NCBI GenBank assembly: GCA_037833965.1
Contig: AP031353.1
Span: 23,934,501 to 23,998,500, forward strand
Direction: 5' to 3'
Origin: Marchantia polymorpha subsp. ruderalis
Lineage: Eukaryota; Streptophyta; Marchantiopsida; Marchantiales; Marchantiaceae
Length of the DNA stretch: 64,000 nt
Shown piece by piece: positions 11,781 through 24,597 of the stretch. Positions within the stretch are counted from its first letter, which is position 1; the number at the start of each line of letters is the position of its first letter. The position numbers were made by a program, and so were the translations under genes. Under the pieces are notes generated by a model. That model worked only from the letters and a program-made list of their open reading frames with translations. It was not told where the DNA came from and searched no databases.

Positions 11781-11830
11781 TTAGCATGGCCCCTGCGCAA
11801 GGATGACACGCACAAATCGAAATGGTCCAA
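11781..11830 (+). pseudogene. U6 snRNA 3'-half remnant
   Basis: Fifty bases match the conserved central/3' part of plant U6 snRNA (TTAGCATGGCCCCTGCGCAA, GGATGACACGCACAAATCGA, AATGGTCCAA) apart from a 2-base deletion in the GAGAAATGG segment. The 5' stem and the ACAGAGA box are not recognisable; GGGTATATT precedes the match, and there is no T-tract terminator after it. U6 pairs with U4/U2 and forms the spliceosome active site. With the ACAGAGA box lost and the end altered, this copy cannot function. It is most likely a truncated retro-copied or duplicated pseudogene. Confidence 0.85.
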
Positions 11831-13189
11831 TATTTGAAATTGTTAGATATGTTGATTGATATGTTTCCAATTGCGTCTGTAGATTGTTGTAGTATGAATG
11901 TGACAGCTACATATTGTTGCGAATCTGAACACAATATCTAATTGATCCTATCCTGTGTGTTCAGGGGTACGATGTTTCTTCACAAGGATACATTCAGAAG
12001 GGGTTTACTTTTATCGCCCCCACTAGTTTTCTCAGGATAGATGAGATCCACTTTTCGGTAATTTAGACATGACTATTGTGGACATGGGCATTAACCGTGA
12101 TTAGTCTTGTCTACACTGTAAATTGCAGATAACGAGGATCAATTTTTCGTTTCAAGTGTAAAAGCTGTTTCCTTCTCTAACTCATTACGTGCGACTCTAT
12201 CCTACTCGTCAGTTCGGTGGTTAATGCTCGGCATCATAGAAGTCATCTATGATTCTATTTCTCCATCAATGACGTAATTTCGGTGCAAGCTAATACTTTT
12301 CCACTCCATATCATTGACGCTATAAAACTGTGAATCATGCCTGCTACAACATCCCCAATAGCTTTAACCACCCCTCCGATCGGTGAAAGCTAGAGGAAGA
12401 GAACATTTCCATTCAAGGCTGCCGCCTACGTCCTTCCTAACTGGTAACCATTTCTACCCGTCCTAACAACTTACTCCATTAGAGAAGGGCGACGTGCCCA
12501 GGAACGGTGTCTCCGCGGACATGAGAGCCTTCATCCATTTCTCAATACATGCTCCTAAGGTCGTGACAGTCCTTGTCCGTTAATGGGTTAGTCGTACATG
12601 GGTTGGCAACTTTCCGCGTAATGATGTATAAAAATATCGTAATGAACAGCTGCAAAGGACTGCGGATCATCTCTTCGAGGGTACTGTCTTTAATTTGCTA
12701 CTCAGCTCTGATAGGTGGCTTCAACGATGACGCTTGTTACACATAATACGCTCGTACAAGGCGAAAGTATAATGAATCATCGACAGTGTCAAAGTGCGAA
12801 ATTCTTTCAAAAACTCACATCTTACAATGTAATTGTTTTTCCCGACGAAGCAGAAAAACAGAAGCAAATTAAGTAAAATTGCCTTGAAGTCTGCTCCCCA
12901 AGTATACATTTTTGGAAACGAAGTCCAAATGCCGGTGGCAAGTCCAAATTTCAAACGTATCAGAGACGCTCCATTCCTGCAGCTGCTCGTTTTCTTGCAC
13001 GTCGAATGCGACTCACTGTAAGAGGTCCCCCAAGCAAGCCGATTGAAACGCGCATTGAAATTCTTTAATACCATCCAGCGATGAAGATTGTCTACCAGTC
13101 TAAGTGATGGCTTCTTGTGGCGTAAGTGGGCAGCTCCAAAACGCTGCTGCTGGCTACAGTAAGCTAAAACTCCTCGACTGGCAGACAGC

Positions 13190-13825
13190 CTATTTGGATC
13201 TCTGTCTCATCTTACGGCGCTTGCGCTTCAGTCTCCTCATACGTTTTTTCTTCCACTGCAAAACGAGAAAGAGTCGTCAGATCGCAATTTCCATCTAACA
13301 GTGAAATGACCTAATGAAGTATGTGACACAAACCCGCTACAGATTTGAGGAGTCGCAGACGAATTACGTAGAATTATAGCCTTACTGCTCTATGACTGGA
13401 AGCAGTGGGATCTCCATGTGACTGAAACCTAAATCACATTTATGAGGTGTTCCTCATGAAGGAAAAATTTCATGCTTTCGGAATACTACATGCAATCGCA
13501 TTTTTCGATATCCATGCTCAAGTTCCGGACTTCAGATCAAGACTGAAAATGTAAGCCCTACCGAGAAGAAGCCTACAAAGCAAGACCTGAGAAGTTCCTG
13601 GACAAACCAACAGCTACTGGCATTCCACGCTACGCAAACAAATTACAGTAGAAAATAACAAACACGACGGAAAATCTAGGCAGGCAAGACAGACACCTCC
13701 CACATCCGAACCCTATCATATTTTCGTTCACAGAACCACGAGAACAGGCAATTCACACGAGGAACGACGACAAGATGTCAGAAACGCATTAACAGAGAGA
13801 TCTCGGCACGCACCTTGGCCCTCAT
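13190..13825 (-). CDS. RPL41: Large-subunit ribosomal protein eL41, copy B
   Basis: Mirror image of copy A. Exon 1 is 13814-13825 (MRAK), the intron is 13256-13813 with donor GTGCGT and acceptor TGCAG, and exon 2 is 13190-13255, ending in TAG. The encoded 25 residues are identical to copy A; differences are synonymous (for example AGATCC for AGATCT). With intact splice sites, leader and promoter block, this copy should be expressed. It is a gene duplication rather than a processed pseudogene because intron and promoter are retained. Confidence 0.96.
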
Positions 13826-14044
13826 GGTGGGGTTGAGTTAAACGCTGATCGACTGCGCGAATTCAGAGAGAACAGATTTTCGATTGACGGGGAGAGAGAA
13901 AGAAGAGCGTGAAAGAGGAGGAGTGCGGCTGCTGCTGCACCCTAAAAGGACCCCGACTCAAGTCCAGTCCACTGGCCCCTTCCCTCCTCCGGGACCCATT
14001 CCGGACTCGTCTCCATCGGCCCGCTTCGCACGCTGCCGCCGATT

Positions 14045-14081
14045 GGGCTCACGAGGAACCCTAAGCGCAACCCGGGCTACG
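14045..14081 (-). promoter_or_regulatory. Telo-box promoter block, eL41 copy B
   Basis: Identical over 37 bases to the block at 8358-8394 on the opposite strand, with AACCCTAA at 14057-14064. It lies about 220 bases upstream of the copy B start codon, the same relative position and orientation as in copy A. Between the block and the ATG the two leaders have diverged by indels, so selection on the block is plausible. Confidence 0.8.
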
Positions 14082-14159
14082 TGTCTCGGGCTCGCAGCTC
14101 ACGTACGTTCTATATCACGGGTCTGTGAATTTGCTTGAGCTTAATTGTGTACCTTACCC

Positions 14160-16317
14160 TTTCGATCCTTTTTTTTTTTATATAAATTATCTTCGTCTTT
14201 AATAAATTTAATATTTCATAAATACTAAATAATTTTATCGTGCAGATTAATTTTTTTAAATTATTTAGGTTCTATCATGTGTCAGATCAAATATAATTGT
14301 AGTGAAGAATGTAATGTATTCCACTACAAATTAAAAAAGGATTTGGCTGAGGCTATTATGTGTCAACATTTGTTTCACTCCTCATATGATTTTGAATTGT
14401 TATGTAGCTTGCAACAGAGATGTTTGAAAGCAATACACGTCATGTTTAAAACACATACTCTATGTGATAATTTGGAGTATCTGAAACTCCTCAAAGAAGG
14501 TTACACCAGCACGGTAGAAGGTACTTCGTCTTCCACGGCATTGGCTAATAGTTCAACCTTTACCCTATATTTCATCATTTCAGATTAAGATTTAATAATA
14601 GATTTCCATTGGGTGATTCCCTATAATGATTCCAAGTGATGATGATATTACAGTATGAATAAACATACATATAAGCTTATTATATCACTGATCGATTATG
14701 ATCCAAGAGAAAAGAAAATAAACTTAGCAAAATTATAACATAAAATAAAATTTTGCATTGAAAAAATATAGTTCTGTTAATATAAAAAGCACTTACGTTT
14801 AGTTCAAGTGAAATTTACACTCTTTGTAATTTTTTAATGTAGATAATTTGATATTTTGACTGTACCTATTTATTTATAGATGTAAACTATGATAAGGAGT
14901 TACCGAATACTGATAGTAAGAGTTATAAAAGAGTGAGGTTAATTATGAATGATCCTTCATGGGTTTAATCTACTCTAGAACAGAACATATACGTTCAATC
15001 ATTGGATGCATATGAAGATACTGACTTACAAAAATTTTGAATTAAATTATCAGATAAAATGAATGAGTATATCTTAAATTTTCAAAAGATAGAATAATTT
15101 TCAAACTAATCAAAACGTTAGTAAATAATAATATTGTCGTTTAATATATTTGAAATTTTACATCTTTATCAGAATATAAGCAGTTTTGAAAAATACAGCA
15201 AAACAATTGTTAGTTGATCCAACATATTGAGCAAATCCATGTATTATTCATATGATGTCAAAAAGATTATATTATATCTTCTCATATTCATTTGGATCAA
15301 TACATTTTTTCATAGTGTTCATGATCTTCTTTGTCTAGCTTTCTTAGCATTGTCAAAATGTTTACAATAGTGTTAAGTATCAATACACCATAATGAAAAA
15401 TATTGCAAATTCTAAATTTTGTGAAGTCTTTAAGATTGCATATATCTTCATATATTGAATTCCTAATTTATGTTTTAAAATTAATCATATTACTTTGATA
15501 TCATACATATATGTGCAAAAATATACATTTTAAAAATAATATCTGGATTTATTAACAATATGAGTTACTAAGATATAAATAATGAGATAGTTAAAATTGA
15601 TCATATTTTGGAATTTTTGTTGTAGCAACGTATGAGTTATATTTGATCAAGACTATATGTTATGATTATTGACATATATTTCTTACTATTTTATGAATTT
15701 ATCTATTTTGAACATGAATTTTCTGTATCATGTGATAACTTATAAAAAAAATTGATTTTCATTTGTTAATATTATATAATATAATACAAATATTATTAAA
15801 TGTTAATATTATTAATATTAATTTTATATATAATTTATTATTATATAAAAAATCATATTCTTATTCAGTTTTATTTTGCATGATTTGAATTGATCTTTAA
15901 TCTGTCAAGATTATTTGTATTTTACTTGAAACTTATTACCTTTCTAATTTATTTTTATTTCAAATATAAAAATTGTAAATAAAAGTAAAAAATGTCAAAT
16001 TTAATTGCAATATATAATTTTTAAAAATTTTTATTTCAAAATCAAACACAAGTTTTCAAAATTTTGTACACACAATTTTAAAGATTATGAAATGAATTTA
16101 AAAATTATGATTTGAGCAAAGATTCAACCAATTTCAACATATAAAAAATTATGCAAAACATTCCTTATCATCATCATGAGACTTTGATTAAGTTCATTAT
16201 CATTAAAAAAATTGAAATAAATTATTTTGATTTGGCAAATTATGTTATGATTGATATATACATAGTAAATTTAAATGATGACAATCATCAAAAATGACAA
16301 TCATGTCAATTGCATTA
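14160..16317. other. AT-rich gene-free DNA
   Basis: Very AT-rich with frequent stops in all frames. A single open frame at 14277-14588 (103 codons) has no recognised family. No tRNA, rRNA or transposon coding motif was seen. Confidence 0.5.
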
Positions 16318-17298
16318 TTGAGACGGTTAGTTCTCTCTTAGGTTTGGTTAATTTCTCCTCACCCTACTACACTCTCTTTTGTGATTGATAAATATAGGAT
16401 TATAGCTTTTGTATGGTTTGTAGTTGCTACTTCTAAAATGAGTAGTTTCTTTATTTCCCCTCTACGTCAAAGCCGCCTTCGTAGCAAACGCCACGTCAAA
16501 GTCGACTCCATGGTTCAATTTTCAAAAAGATGTGGATCAAACATGTGAAATCACGTTCGAAATATGTCACGACTTGTATTTGTATTTCGAACAAAACAAA
16601 TCAGATAGCACACGGATACAAAGCGCACAGTCCATGAGATCTCTGACATCACTCAATTCTTGTGCAAGTTTCAAACATGCACTGAATTCGACCTAGCATG
16701 ATCTTTCTAACCATATGAGTTCATTTTATGATGACGTCGACCTTGCAAAACGTGTCGGATTCCATTCTTTTCATGCAGTTGGTAGGTTGAACTTGATTCA
16801 GATTTAGAGAAAATGTACACTACCGCAAAAATGACCATGATCTTAAACTCCGATCTATGATATTATTGGCAAACACTTGTGTATTAGTGCTAGAATCAAT
16901 CACGAGGCAATCTGATATGATAAGAGTCGATTTAGCTTGGCAATTGTTAATTTTTCATAAATATTGTGAATTCAAACATTCTAATTGTGACCGTGTAAGA
17001 CGTAAGTACTTGATCAAGTTTTCAATAATGTCATGCCAATCATTTATGAAATTATTGCTAGTGGACAGAATTTTTTATTCGGTGACCATGTTGTCACCGC
17101 TCTACTAGTGGCATGCATGGGTGTGGCGTCTGCCTCGGAGACGGCTTTGATGCAAAGGTAAAAGAAAGAAACTTTCTATTTTAGTTGTAGCAACGACCCA
17201 TCCCACGAATGCTATAATCATGTATTGACCAATCACATAAGAGATTATATTATGGTGAGGTATAATTAGCCAATCGTGAGTGAAAACTAGTTGCTCCT
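16318..17298. mobile_element. Non-autonomous element with long terminal inverted repeats
   Basis: About 16318-16480 is repeated in inverted orientation at about 17130-17298. Reading inwards from both ends the same ordered motifs occur: GGTTAATT/GGCTAATT, CTCACC, CTCTT.TGTGATTG, GATTATAGC.TT.GT, GTTGCTAC..CTAAAAT, AGTTTCTTT and CAAAGCCG..T, then CGCCAC. Identity is about 70 percent over roughly 155 bases. The interior (about 650 bases) has no transposase; its longest frame is 83 codons (16857-17108). Long TIRs without coding capacity suggest a Mutator-like or foldback MITE-type DNA transposon. Target-site duplication is not evident, so the exact ends are approximate. Confidence 0.7.
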
Positions 17299-18700
17299 AA
17301 AATAGATTGATATGATTTACTTGCATATGATTGATACCTGTATATAGCTTTAATGATATCATAATCACTAGAATTGATTACGCCACAACTTATAAAAAAT
17401 AAATTTATAGAAAAAAAATCTCATTAGCAATAAATTATATAATAGAAGTCTTGAATTGAGATTCATTCTGTGAAGATTTATGAACTCAAATTTAAATATA
17501 TATATTTTCAATTTTTTAAACAAATTATTATTTAAACCATTTCATTTATGTTATCATCCGTTCTTATATTTTTTAAATTATACATGTTTTATTATACATA
17601 TCATAAGAATGCAACCAAAAATATGTTGATAAGACAAAATATGATTGTTATTATGATTCAATGAGGAATGAGTTGTTTGTATAAGGTTTCTAAAAGATAT
17701 TATCATCTTTAAGAGAAAGTTTTGTCAACACTTCGAATCTACTCTCATCAAGTCAATTTGTACTAGAAGCTTAAAACCAGGTTATTATTTTAGAGACAAT
17801 AGTGATGAATACATGCTGGGAATGTACTGAAACTTAACACAAGTTTAGGCGGATTATATTATATAGATGTATGCTAGGTAGAATGTTCTCTCCCAAGGTT
17901 TTGAATAGCAGTAATATGCAAAAATGTTACATATTTGATAGTCCAGGTTGTAGTATGTATGATAGAGATTACCAAGTAGTATTCTATGAGGTCATTTCTT
18001 TGATTTATCGTGTAAACTATTTTAGATGATTTACTGAGTGTAGATGTGTAAGCCTATAATATATTTTTCAATTTATTGTATCACAATACTTAGACAACGT
18101 ATCAAGAAAAATGAGGGAGAGTTTACAATACGATAGAATATAACTTTCTATAGAAAGATTTTCTAATATGTTTTCATTTGTTTTATTCAGAAACTAATTC
18201 CATGTAAATATCGGTAATTAGTTTTAGACTTAAGCATAATGATGATTCCCCGAATAATCATCTTGTTTGTAAAACGTTATAGTTATAGTTATTGGTTAAG
18301 TTTTGGTATATCAATATGGACTATTGAGATGCGACATGGCCGAGCCAAATGTTAACCATCCATAAAACTCGGCCACCGACTTTGAAGTTTCCTCATCAAA
18401 ATCCATGCGTGATTTAGCGTTTCTATCATAATGTAAGTCAAAATTTTGGAATGAATTAAAGGATCTACTTTAATGAATGAATTAGAGTAGAGGATGGACC
18501 AAGTACATTTCTGACTAGAAAATTCCAGACGTTTAACGAGAATAACTTGACGGAACTTTGCTGAACTAGAGTGATACCGCTATCTTCGGTGACGGACGTG
18601 GAAGCCATACCGCAGATTCTAGATTCCTTCCGTCTCGTCCACAACTAGAAGACGGTCACTCACGGACGGCCGAAAGGAAATAATTAAGCTTGCGACTGGA
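17299..18700. other. AT-rich intergenic DNA
   Basis: No gene or RNA was recognised. Composition becomes less AT-rich towards 18500, where the upstream region of the FG-GAP gene begins. Confidence 0.5.
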
Positions 18701-19879
18701 AATTTAGGAGCACGTCTGCTCTCGTTCTCCTGGTCAAACAGGGGTTTAGGAAATTCGGTAATTATGATTAAGGGCACTAATTGCGAGCTAAGTGGTCACA
18801 GTCCGTCACTGGTTCTGGGCCGGCTGCGCTCTCCTTTCGTCCCTGGCTTCGTCGACGAGCCCGGCAGTTCTAGGAGCTCCAGGGCGATGGGGGTTTTCTT
18901 CGCGGCATTTCGTAAGTTCGAGACTGTTTTCGGGGCCACGGAGTCGTCGTCGATGAGTTCATGTGGACTATGAATTTGTGTTGTTGCTCCAGAAGCTGGT
19001 GGAAAGGGAATGGTGACTGCTGACGTCTTGTGCGCTCGATTGTAAGTGGGGTTTGGATGTTAGCGGTCGCTACTGTGAAGTGATTGTGGAATAAGAAATC
19101 ACACGAGAGTGATTGATCTTGGGTCAGATTGTGTCGAAGTCTGCGAGGTCGATCGCAAGGTCGCCAATATCTCTGTTTAGTGATTGCTGGTGGTATTGAT
19201 TGAAGATCACTGGATGGATTATCTTCTGTGCAGCACGGTGGTCAATCTTTGCCGGTGGTTTTTCACTCAAATTCGTATTGTCCTTAGTAGTATTGTACCA
19301 ATTTCATCGGAGAGTTCAACCGAGGTTTCTGGCGCATCACTACACTTGCTTGCAGTCCTTGTCACGAATGAGAACTAAGATCTTGACTGACAGCGTCCGC
19401 GTACAAATTGAAACAACGGCATTCTGTATCACAAATACGAGGACATGTCAGCTTATTGTTTCTCTCAAAATCAGTTCTTCCGAGGCTTCTGGATTGAGAC
19501 GATCACAGTTGTCATGAAAAGTCTCGGAATTACAAGAGACTGCTGAAAGTTGTATCATCCCTAGCAATTTCGACAGATGTTTCATCGAAATAGAAGTGGT
19601 CTTTCATGACGGTTGTGCAGTTCAGTGAGCTACTTTTTTGAGGAATCACTTTCAAGAAAAACTTGGGAATGAATAGAAATTCATCGGTCTTCATCCCTGG
19701 GAAGGTTGTAGGCAGTTACTCATCCCCACCTCTGTTAGACTACAGTTTTTGGAATTCTAGTATGTGGAACAATTTCCTGACATGGAGAACTTGTACGCTA
19801 TTGTTTTAGGATCTGTGAGCTAGCTTGGCATGCGGTCAGGGCTAAATCCGCTGGGCGGGCGCTAAAGAAGTGAGGAGCA
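18701..19879 (+). promoter_or_regulatory. Upstream region / probable 5' leader of the FG-GAP gene
   Basis: Higher-GC region with several short upstream frames (18764-18973, 19200-19517) and no recognised protein. By analogy with other genes in the window it may contain a spliced 5' untranslated region, but the transcription start and any leader intron cannot be fixed from sequence alone. Confidence 0.35.
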
Positions 19880-22800
19880 ATGCGGAGGAGGGATTTGGGA
19901 ATCCTGATTCTTTGTGCGTTTGCCATCTTCTTCTCTCTTCAGGTACACGTTGTGAAATTATTACGAATAAGCAGAGAACGTTGTAGTCTTTTAGCAGAGA
20001 ACTGTGTGTCTGCTTACCGAGGAACCGGTCTGATTATTTTCTTTGTTTCGCAGCATGAAGGAGGGTTCTCCTACCGGGAAGCATGGTTTCACTCATTAGA
20101 TGAATCTTATCCAATCAAACACGAAGCAGAGCGCCTTCCTCCACCTATAGTGACCGATCTCAATGGGGATGGCAAGAAGGAAATCCTGGTCGCCACGCAT
20201 GATGCTAAAATACAGGTCCTTTTTTTGTAGTTACTGCCTCCTAAAATATTCTCTTAAGCTGTCTTGGGTGAGATGTGATTGGGAAAGCTCATCAAAGCTC
20301 TGAAGGTCAAGGACATGATTATTTATCTTAGGAATTACATGTCCATGGATGTTACGAAGCAGATATTGACCAGATGATCAGATTGACAATATATTCTACC
20401 GGACTCTTTTCAGATATTGGAGCCTGGTTACACAAAGGGAGACCAAAACTTCGTCGAGGCTGTTGTTAAAGCAGAGGTTTCTCTTCTGCCAGAAAGGGTT
20501 CGAGTATCAGCTGGCAGGAGACCCGTGGCAATGGCCACAGGAGTTGTTATTCGACATTTAAGGCCTGGAGAAACAAGCAAAGAGGTTCTTGTTGTGGTAA
20601 CGGCTGGCTGGTCCATTTTATGCTTTGACCACAATTTGAAGAAGCTTTGGGAGGCTGATGTCAGGGTGAGTTCACAATCTTAAGATCTTTGCACGAGATA
20701 TATTAACGTGGTGGACCTTTTATTACTAGATTGTTAATGTCAAACTCAAGGTCAAAAAAAGGAATCATGAAGTAAAACGTTGTACTTAAAACTTGCTCCT
20801 GTTCTTCGTCTTTCTAACATTTCGTGAAAGTTTTTTTCTGCTTGAACTATGTCTTGTGTAAGGTTGGGGTCCTTGGATCCATCTGAAGGCCTGTTCAGTA
20901 CCAACAATCCACTGAGAGAAGTGTGTTTTGAACTGACGAGTTCCAGTTCTTGTGTGTTGGATCAGGAGGACTTTCCTCACGCTGCCCATCACAAAGAAGT
21001 GTCTATCATTGTAACCAACTACACATTAAGGCATAGTGATTCAGGTCTTGTTATCATTGGTGGCAGTATGGAGGTTCAACCACAGGTAACCAGGCACCAG
21101 CTAGCTATGAGACATGACGGGGCGTCCCAGTTTTGTAGAAAAAATCAAGAACCTAGTGATTTTGTTTTGCAATCGGTGAGATCGATGAGAGCTGGGGAAC
21201 ATAATGTTTAGAAGCTCATTCTTGGTGTTGCCATGGTGTTTGTGTGTGATTGCTAAAATATTATGTTAGTGATTTGTCAGTGACTTTGCAAACCCTTCTC
21301 TTTCATCAGAAATTAATATCTTGTTGAACTGTATTATCTAGCTACATCTTGATCCTTTTGAGGAAGAGCTGGTCGCTGAGAAAGAAGCAGAACGCCATCG
21401 TCATGCAGCTGGCAACTCTGATGTAAGACCAATTCTAGGCTACTAGTACCGTGATCAGTAAATCTTACAGCTTGAAATTGGCTAATTACAACATTGACAA
21501 AATTTTAAGCGCAAACATATCAGGAATATGATTCAATGTGTTCGCTGCATTTTGTGATCGGTGGGTTCGATTGTCACATCAGTTCTTATTGAACCTAGGA
21601 TGTGTTTGGTCTGCTGGTAGGTCCAAGAAGATGTGAGCGCCGGAAAAGCCTGGGATAGAACTCGGCATTTCTCTTACTACGCGTTCGCTGGCTACACCGG
21701 TCAGAAACGCTGGTCTCACAAGAGTGAGGTACAGGAGCCATCTTGCCTTGTGATCTCACAAGTTGTCGAGGAATAATGTGGTGATCTTGTCCCTACTTGC
21801 TTGCTTGTGATGTCAATGTAATGCTTGTGAGTCATGTGGACAAAAACAATGATCTGTCAGTTGCTTCATCACCTCAGTCAACAGGCCGCATCGCTTCGCA
21901 GTGCATCAATGTGACAGCAGCTTGTTGATTCGAAAGTCATTTGTCTGCTGTACTTTGAATGCAGGACTTTCACCGTGTACCAACAGGTGTTAATGAAGTT
22001 GTTCCGCAACATAATTACAAGTTAGACGCAAGTGCCCTCAATGCCCGACACCTTGGCGAGGTAAAATATACCTTGGGCAGTCCTTAGCTCTGCGAAGATG
22101 TGCTTACGGGCTATGTTTTGACTGGATTTTTATTTTATGAACATTCCATTCCATGCCGTTTATGTTATGGAAGTAGCTCAACAAAAACTGTGCTGCTATG
22201 ACGGCATCGATACGTTTTTCTGGTCTGGTTCAATAATTAGAATCCGGAATTTGGCGATGTTTTCGATTCCTCCAGCACTACAAGTTCTACGTTTTGAGGC
22301 TCAGAAGGATCCTTGTATCTAACTTGTTGATGTCGATTTGCAGGTTGAATGCAGGGAGTTTAGAGAGTCTGTGCTCAGTGTCATGCCTCACCGCTGGGTA
22401 CGTTTACACTCGATGAGTACCATCTTTGAAGTATATCTTGTCGTGATACATTGTAGCTAGGAAGGTCACATTAAAGCGCATAGTTTTTTTCTTTCAAGGA
22501 GGACGGAGATCAAAGCTGTTCATACTGCTCTATCGATGCTGCAGGAAAGAAGAGAGGATACACGTTTTGAACTTTCTCATTTTCGGAAGCATAAACGTAA
22601 GACAGTAAAGAAACAAACGGGTAAAGCAAATGCGCACCCTTCTCAGAAACCAGAGGAGAAGAATGTGCCTGGCAAAGATTTGACTAACAAAGTCATTGCT
22701 GGGTTGGGCAAAGCTACTGATAAATTAGCAATGGCGACAAAACATAGAAGTGTAAGCCGTTCATCGGATTCCCCAAGGATTTTTCGTTTTCGCACAGAAA

Positions 22801-24597
22801 GTTTAGCTTCATTTTAAGACTCAAACTGCCAAGGTTTAGAGTTTTACTTGACATCAAAATTGATTTCTGCGGAAACTGCATATAGGTTTTTATTACGCTG
22901 ATGGTTTTCACTTAATTTCAAGTGAAAGGATCTGAAAGCGTAAATCTAAAGAATTCAAAACAGCTAGATTTTCCTCAATGATCTTAGGAAATACCCGCGT
23001 ATCTGAATTTGAGTTATGTTTGTCACCTTGCAGAGGAGCCTATACGTTCCAATCATCACAAATCACACTTCCCACTACTGGTGGATGCCGAATGTTGTGG
23101 TTGCACATCTCAGCGAGGGAATCGAAGCAGTTCATTTGGCAACTGGTCGGACAGTTTGTAAAGTAAGTACTTGTCACTGGTCTTCATCAAACCTGTGATA
23201 TGTAGCATATCCATATCTAAGCATTATATTGGCAAAATTAGCTGTGGATTTTGCTTGGTATGAAGCTGCCAGCATCCGAACCTCAACGTATTACTTTCAG
23301 CTTTTGATTTGCATCTGGGTTGTGGCAGTTGCTACTTGCCGCAGGAGGATTACATGCTGATATCAACGGAGATGGAGTTCTGGATCACGTCCAGGTAATG
23401 CATGTTGTCATCCCTCAATGTATAGTACCTTATGTTGTAGGTGTAATATCTGCGGTCTCATAACACTTTCCCTGCTAAAATGTCAGGCATTTGGCGGCAA
23501 TGGAGCAAGGCGAGACATGCCCACTGGAATGATGGAACCTGTGAAGCCATGTTGGGCTGTCGCAACTTCAGGGGTACCGGTGCGTGAATATTTGTTCAAC
23601 GGTTCCATCTGCAGACATTCTCCTTACAATAGCTTCCAGCCAGGAGATTTTGGCCGTTCGTGGGGACGAACAACCAACACAGCACCATTGGAGGTTGCCA
23701 CACCTATCCTCATACCAAGACAAGATGGTCACCGCCATAGAAAGGGGAGCTTCGGTGATGTAGTTTTCCTCACTAGTCGGGGAGAGGTAAGTCAGTTGTT
23801 CTATCACTATCTTTGATTAACATTGCAAAATCGTTATTGTAAAGTTTCTTCCCAATCTGAAATGGCCTACATCACAGGCAAGTAGAAGGAGTACATTCAA
23901 ATGCATTAGATGCCGGAGCAAGAGTTTTCCCCTCTGTGTATATCTCCTGGGACGCCTTAAATAGTCAAAGCCTCTCTTGTAGTTGTTCAATCGCGATTGC
24001 TTTGCCAGGAGAAAGAAGAAAGTACTATTCTGAATGAGGGGTCACAAAGATTCTCCACCTGCTCTTTCTGTTCTGGTTTAAGTAGAAGAAAATTGATCGG
24101 ACTTATGTCTCTCTTGTACGATGCAGGTAACGTCATTCAGCATCAAAGCTGGACATGGACAAGAAGCCAGGCGTATGTGGCAAATCGTTACAGGGGCATC
24201 CTGGGCGAATCATGTGACACCTTCTGGTTTGGACGCTAATAAGATCGTTCCAACGCTGGCCGCATTACCTCTACGGAAAGGTGCCGAACCCGAGGCTATC
24301 CTTGCGGTGGGTGAGATGGAAGCTGTCGTTCTTCATCCGGATGGTACCAGGCTGGCCTCTTTCTTGTTACCTGAACCTCCGAGTTCACCAATAATTTTTG
24401 CAGATTTTTCATCTGACGGTTTGAATGATCTGATACTTGTAACAAATGGCGCAATATATGGTTACGTTCAAAGCCGTCATCCTGGAGCAGTGCTGTTCAG
24501 TTCCCTCGTAGGTCTGCTCATTGTGGTCATGGCTGTCATAGTAATTACACAGCACCTCAACGGCCCCAAAGGAAAGCCTAGGGTACCAGATAGATAA
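19880..24597 (+). CDS. FG-GAP repeat-containing single-pass membrane protein (13 exons)
   Basis: Exons, all phase 0: 19880-19942, 20054-20215, 20414-20665, 20966-21085, 21342-21422, 21621-21728, 21965-22060, 22344-22397, 22545-22751, 23034-23162, 23329-23394, 23487-23786, 24127-24597, giving 702 residues. All introns are GT-AG. An N-terminal signal anchor (LGILILCAFAIFF) is followed by FG-GAP/integrin-alpha-like blades with calcium-loop motifs DLNGDGKKE and DINGDGVLD, and a C-terminal membrane helix (SSLVGLLIVVMAVIVI) just before a short basic tail. It closely resembles, from memory, the conserved plant FG-GAP protein of the At3g51050 type. Cell-surface or secretory-pathway role is inferred; molecular function is not established. 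No frame damage is present. Confidence 0.95.

Larger units (their letters stand above)
9621..12784. other. Spacer between the inverted eL41 copies
   Basis: No protein-coding gene is recognised in this stretch. It holds the 43-bp tandem repeat at 10528-10613, a short repeated phrase GGTTATATCGTTGGACC twice within about 11366-11415, and a U6 snRNA remnant at 11781-11830. Open frames (at most 101 codons) have no recognised similarity. Confidence 0.6.
12785..14110 (-). repeat. Inverted duplication, arm B (eL41 locus)
   Basis: Reverse-complement counterpart of 8320-9620. The 3' flank of the gene (12785-13190) preserves long identical runs such as the AATTACATTGTAAGATGTGA segment and GAGCAGCTGCAGGAATGGAG. 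Homology fades at about 12785 on one side and 14115 on the other. Confidence 0.9.
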
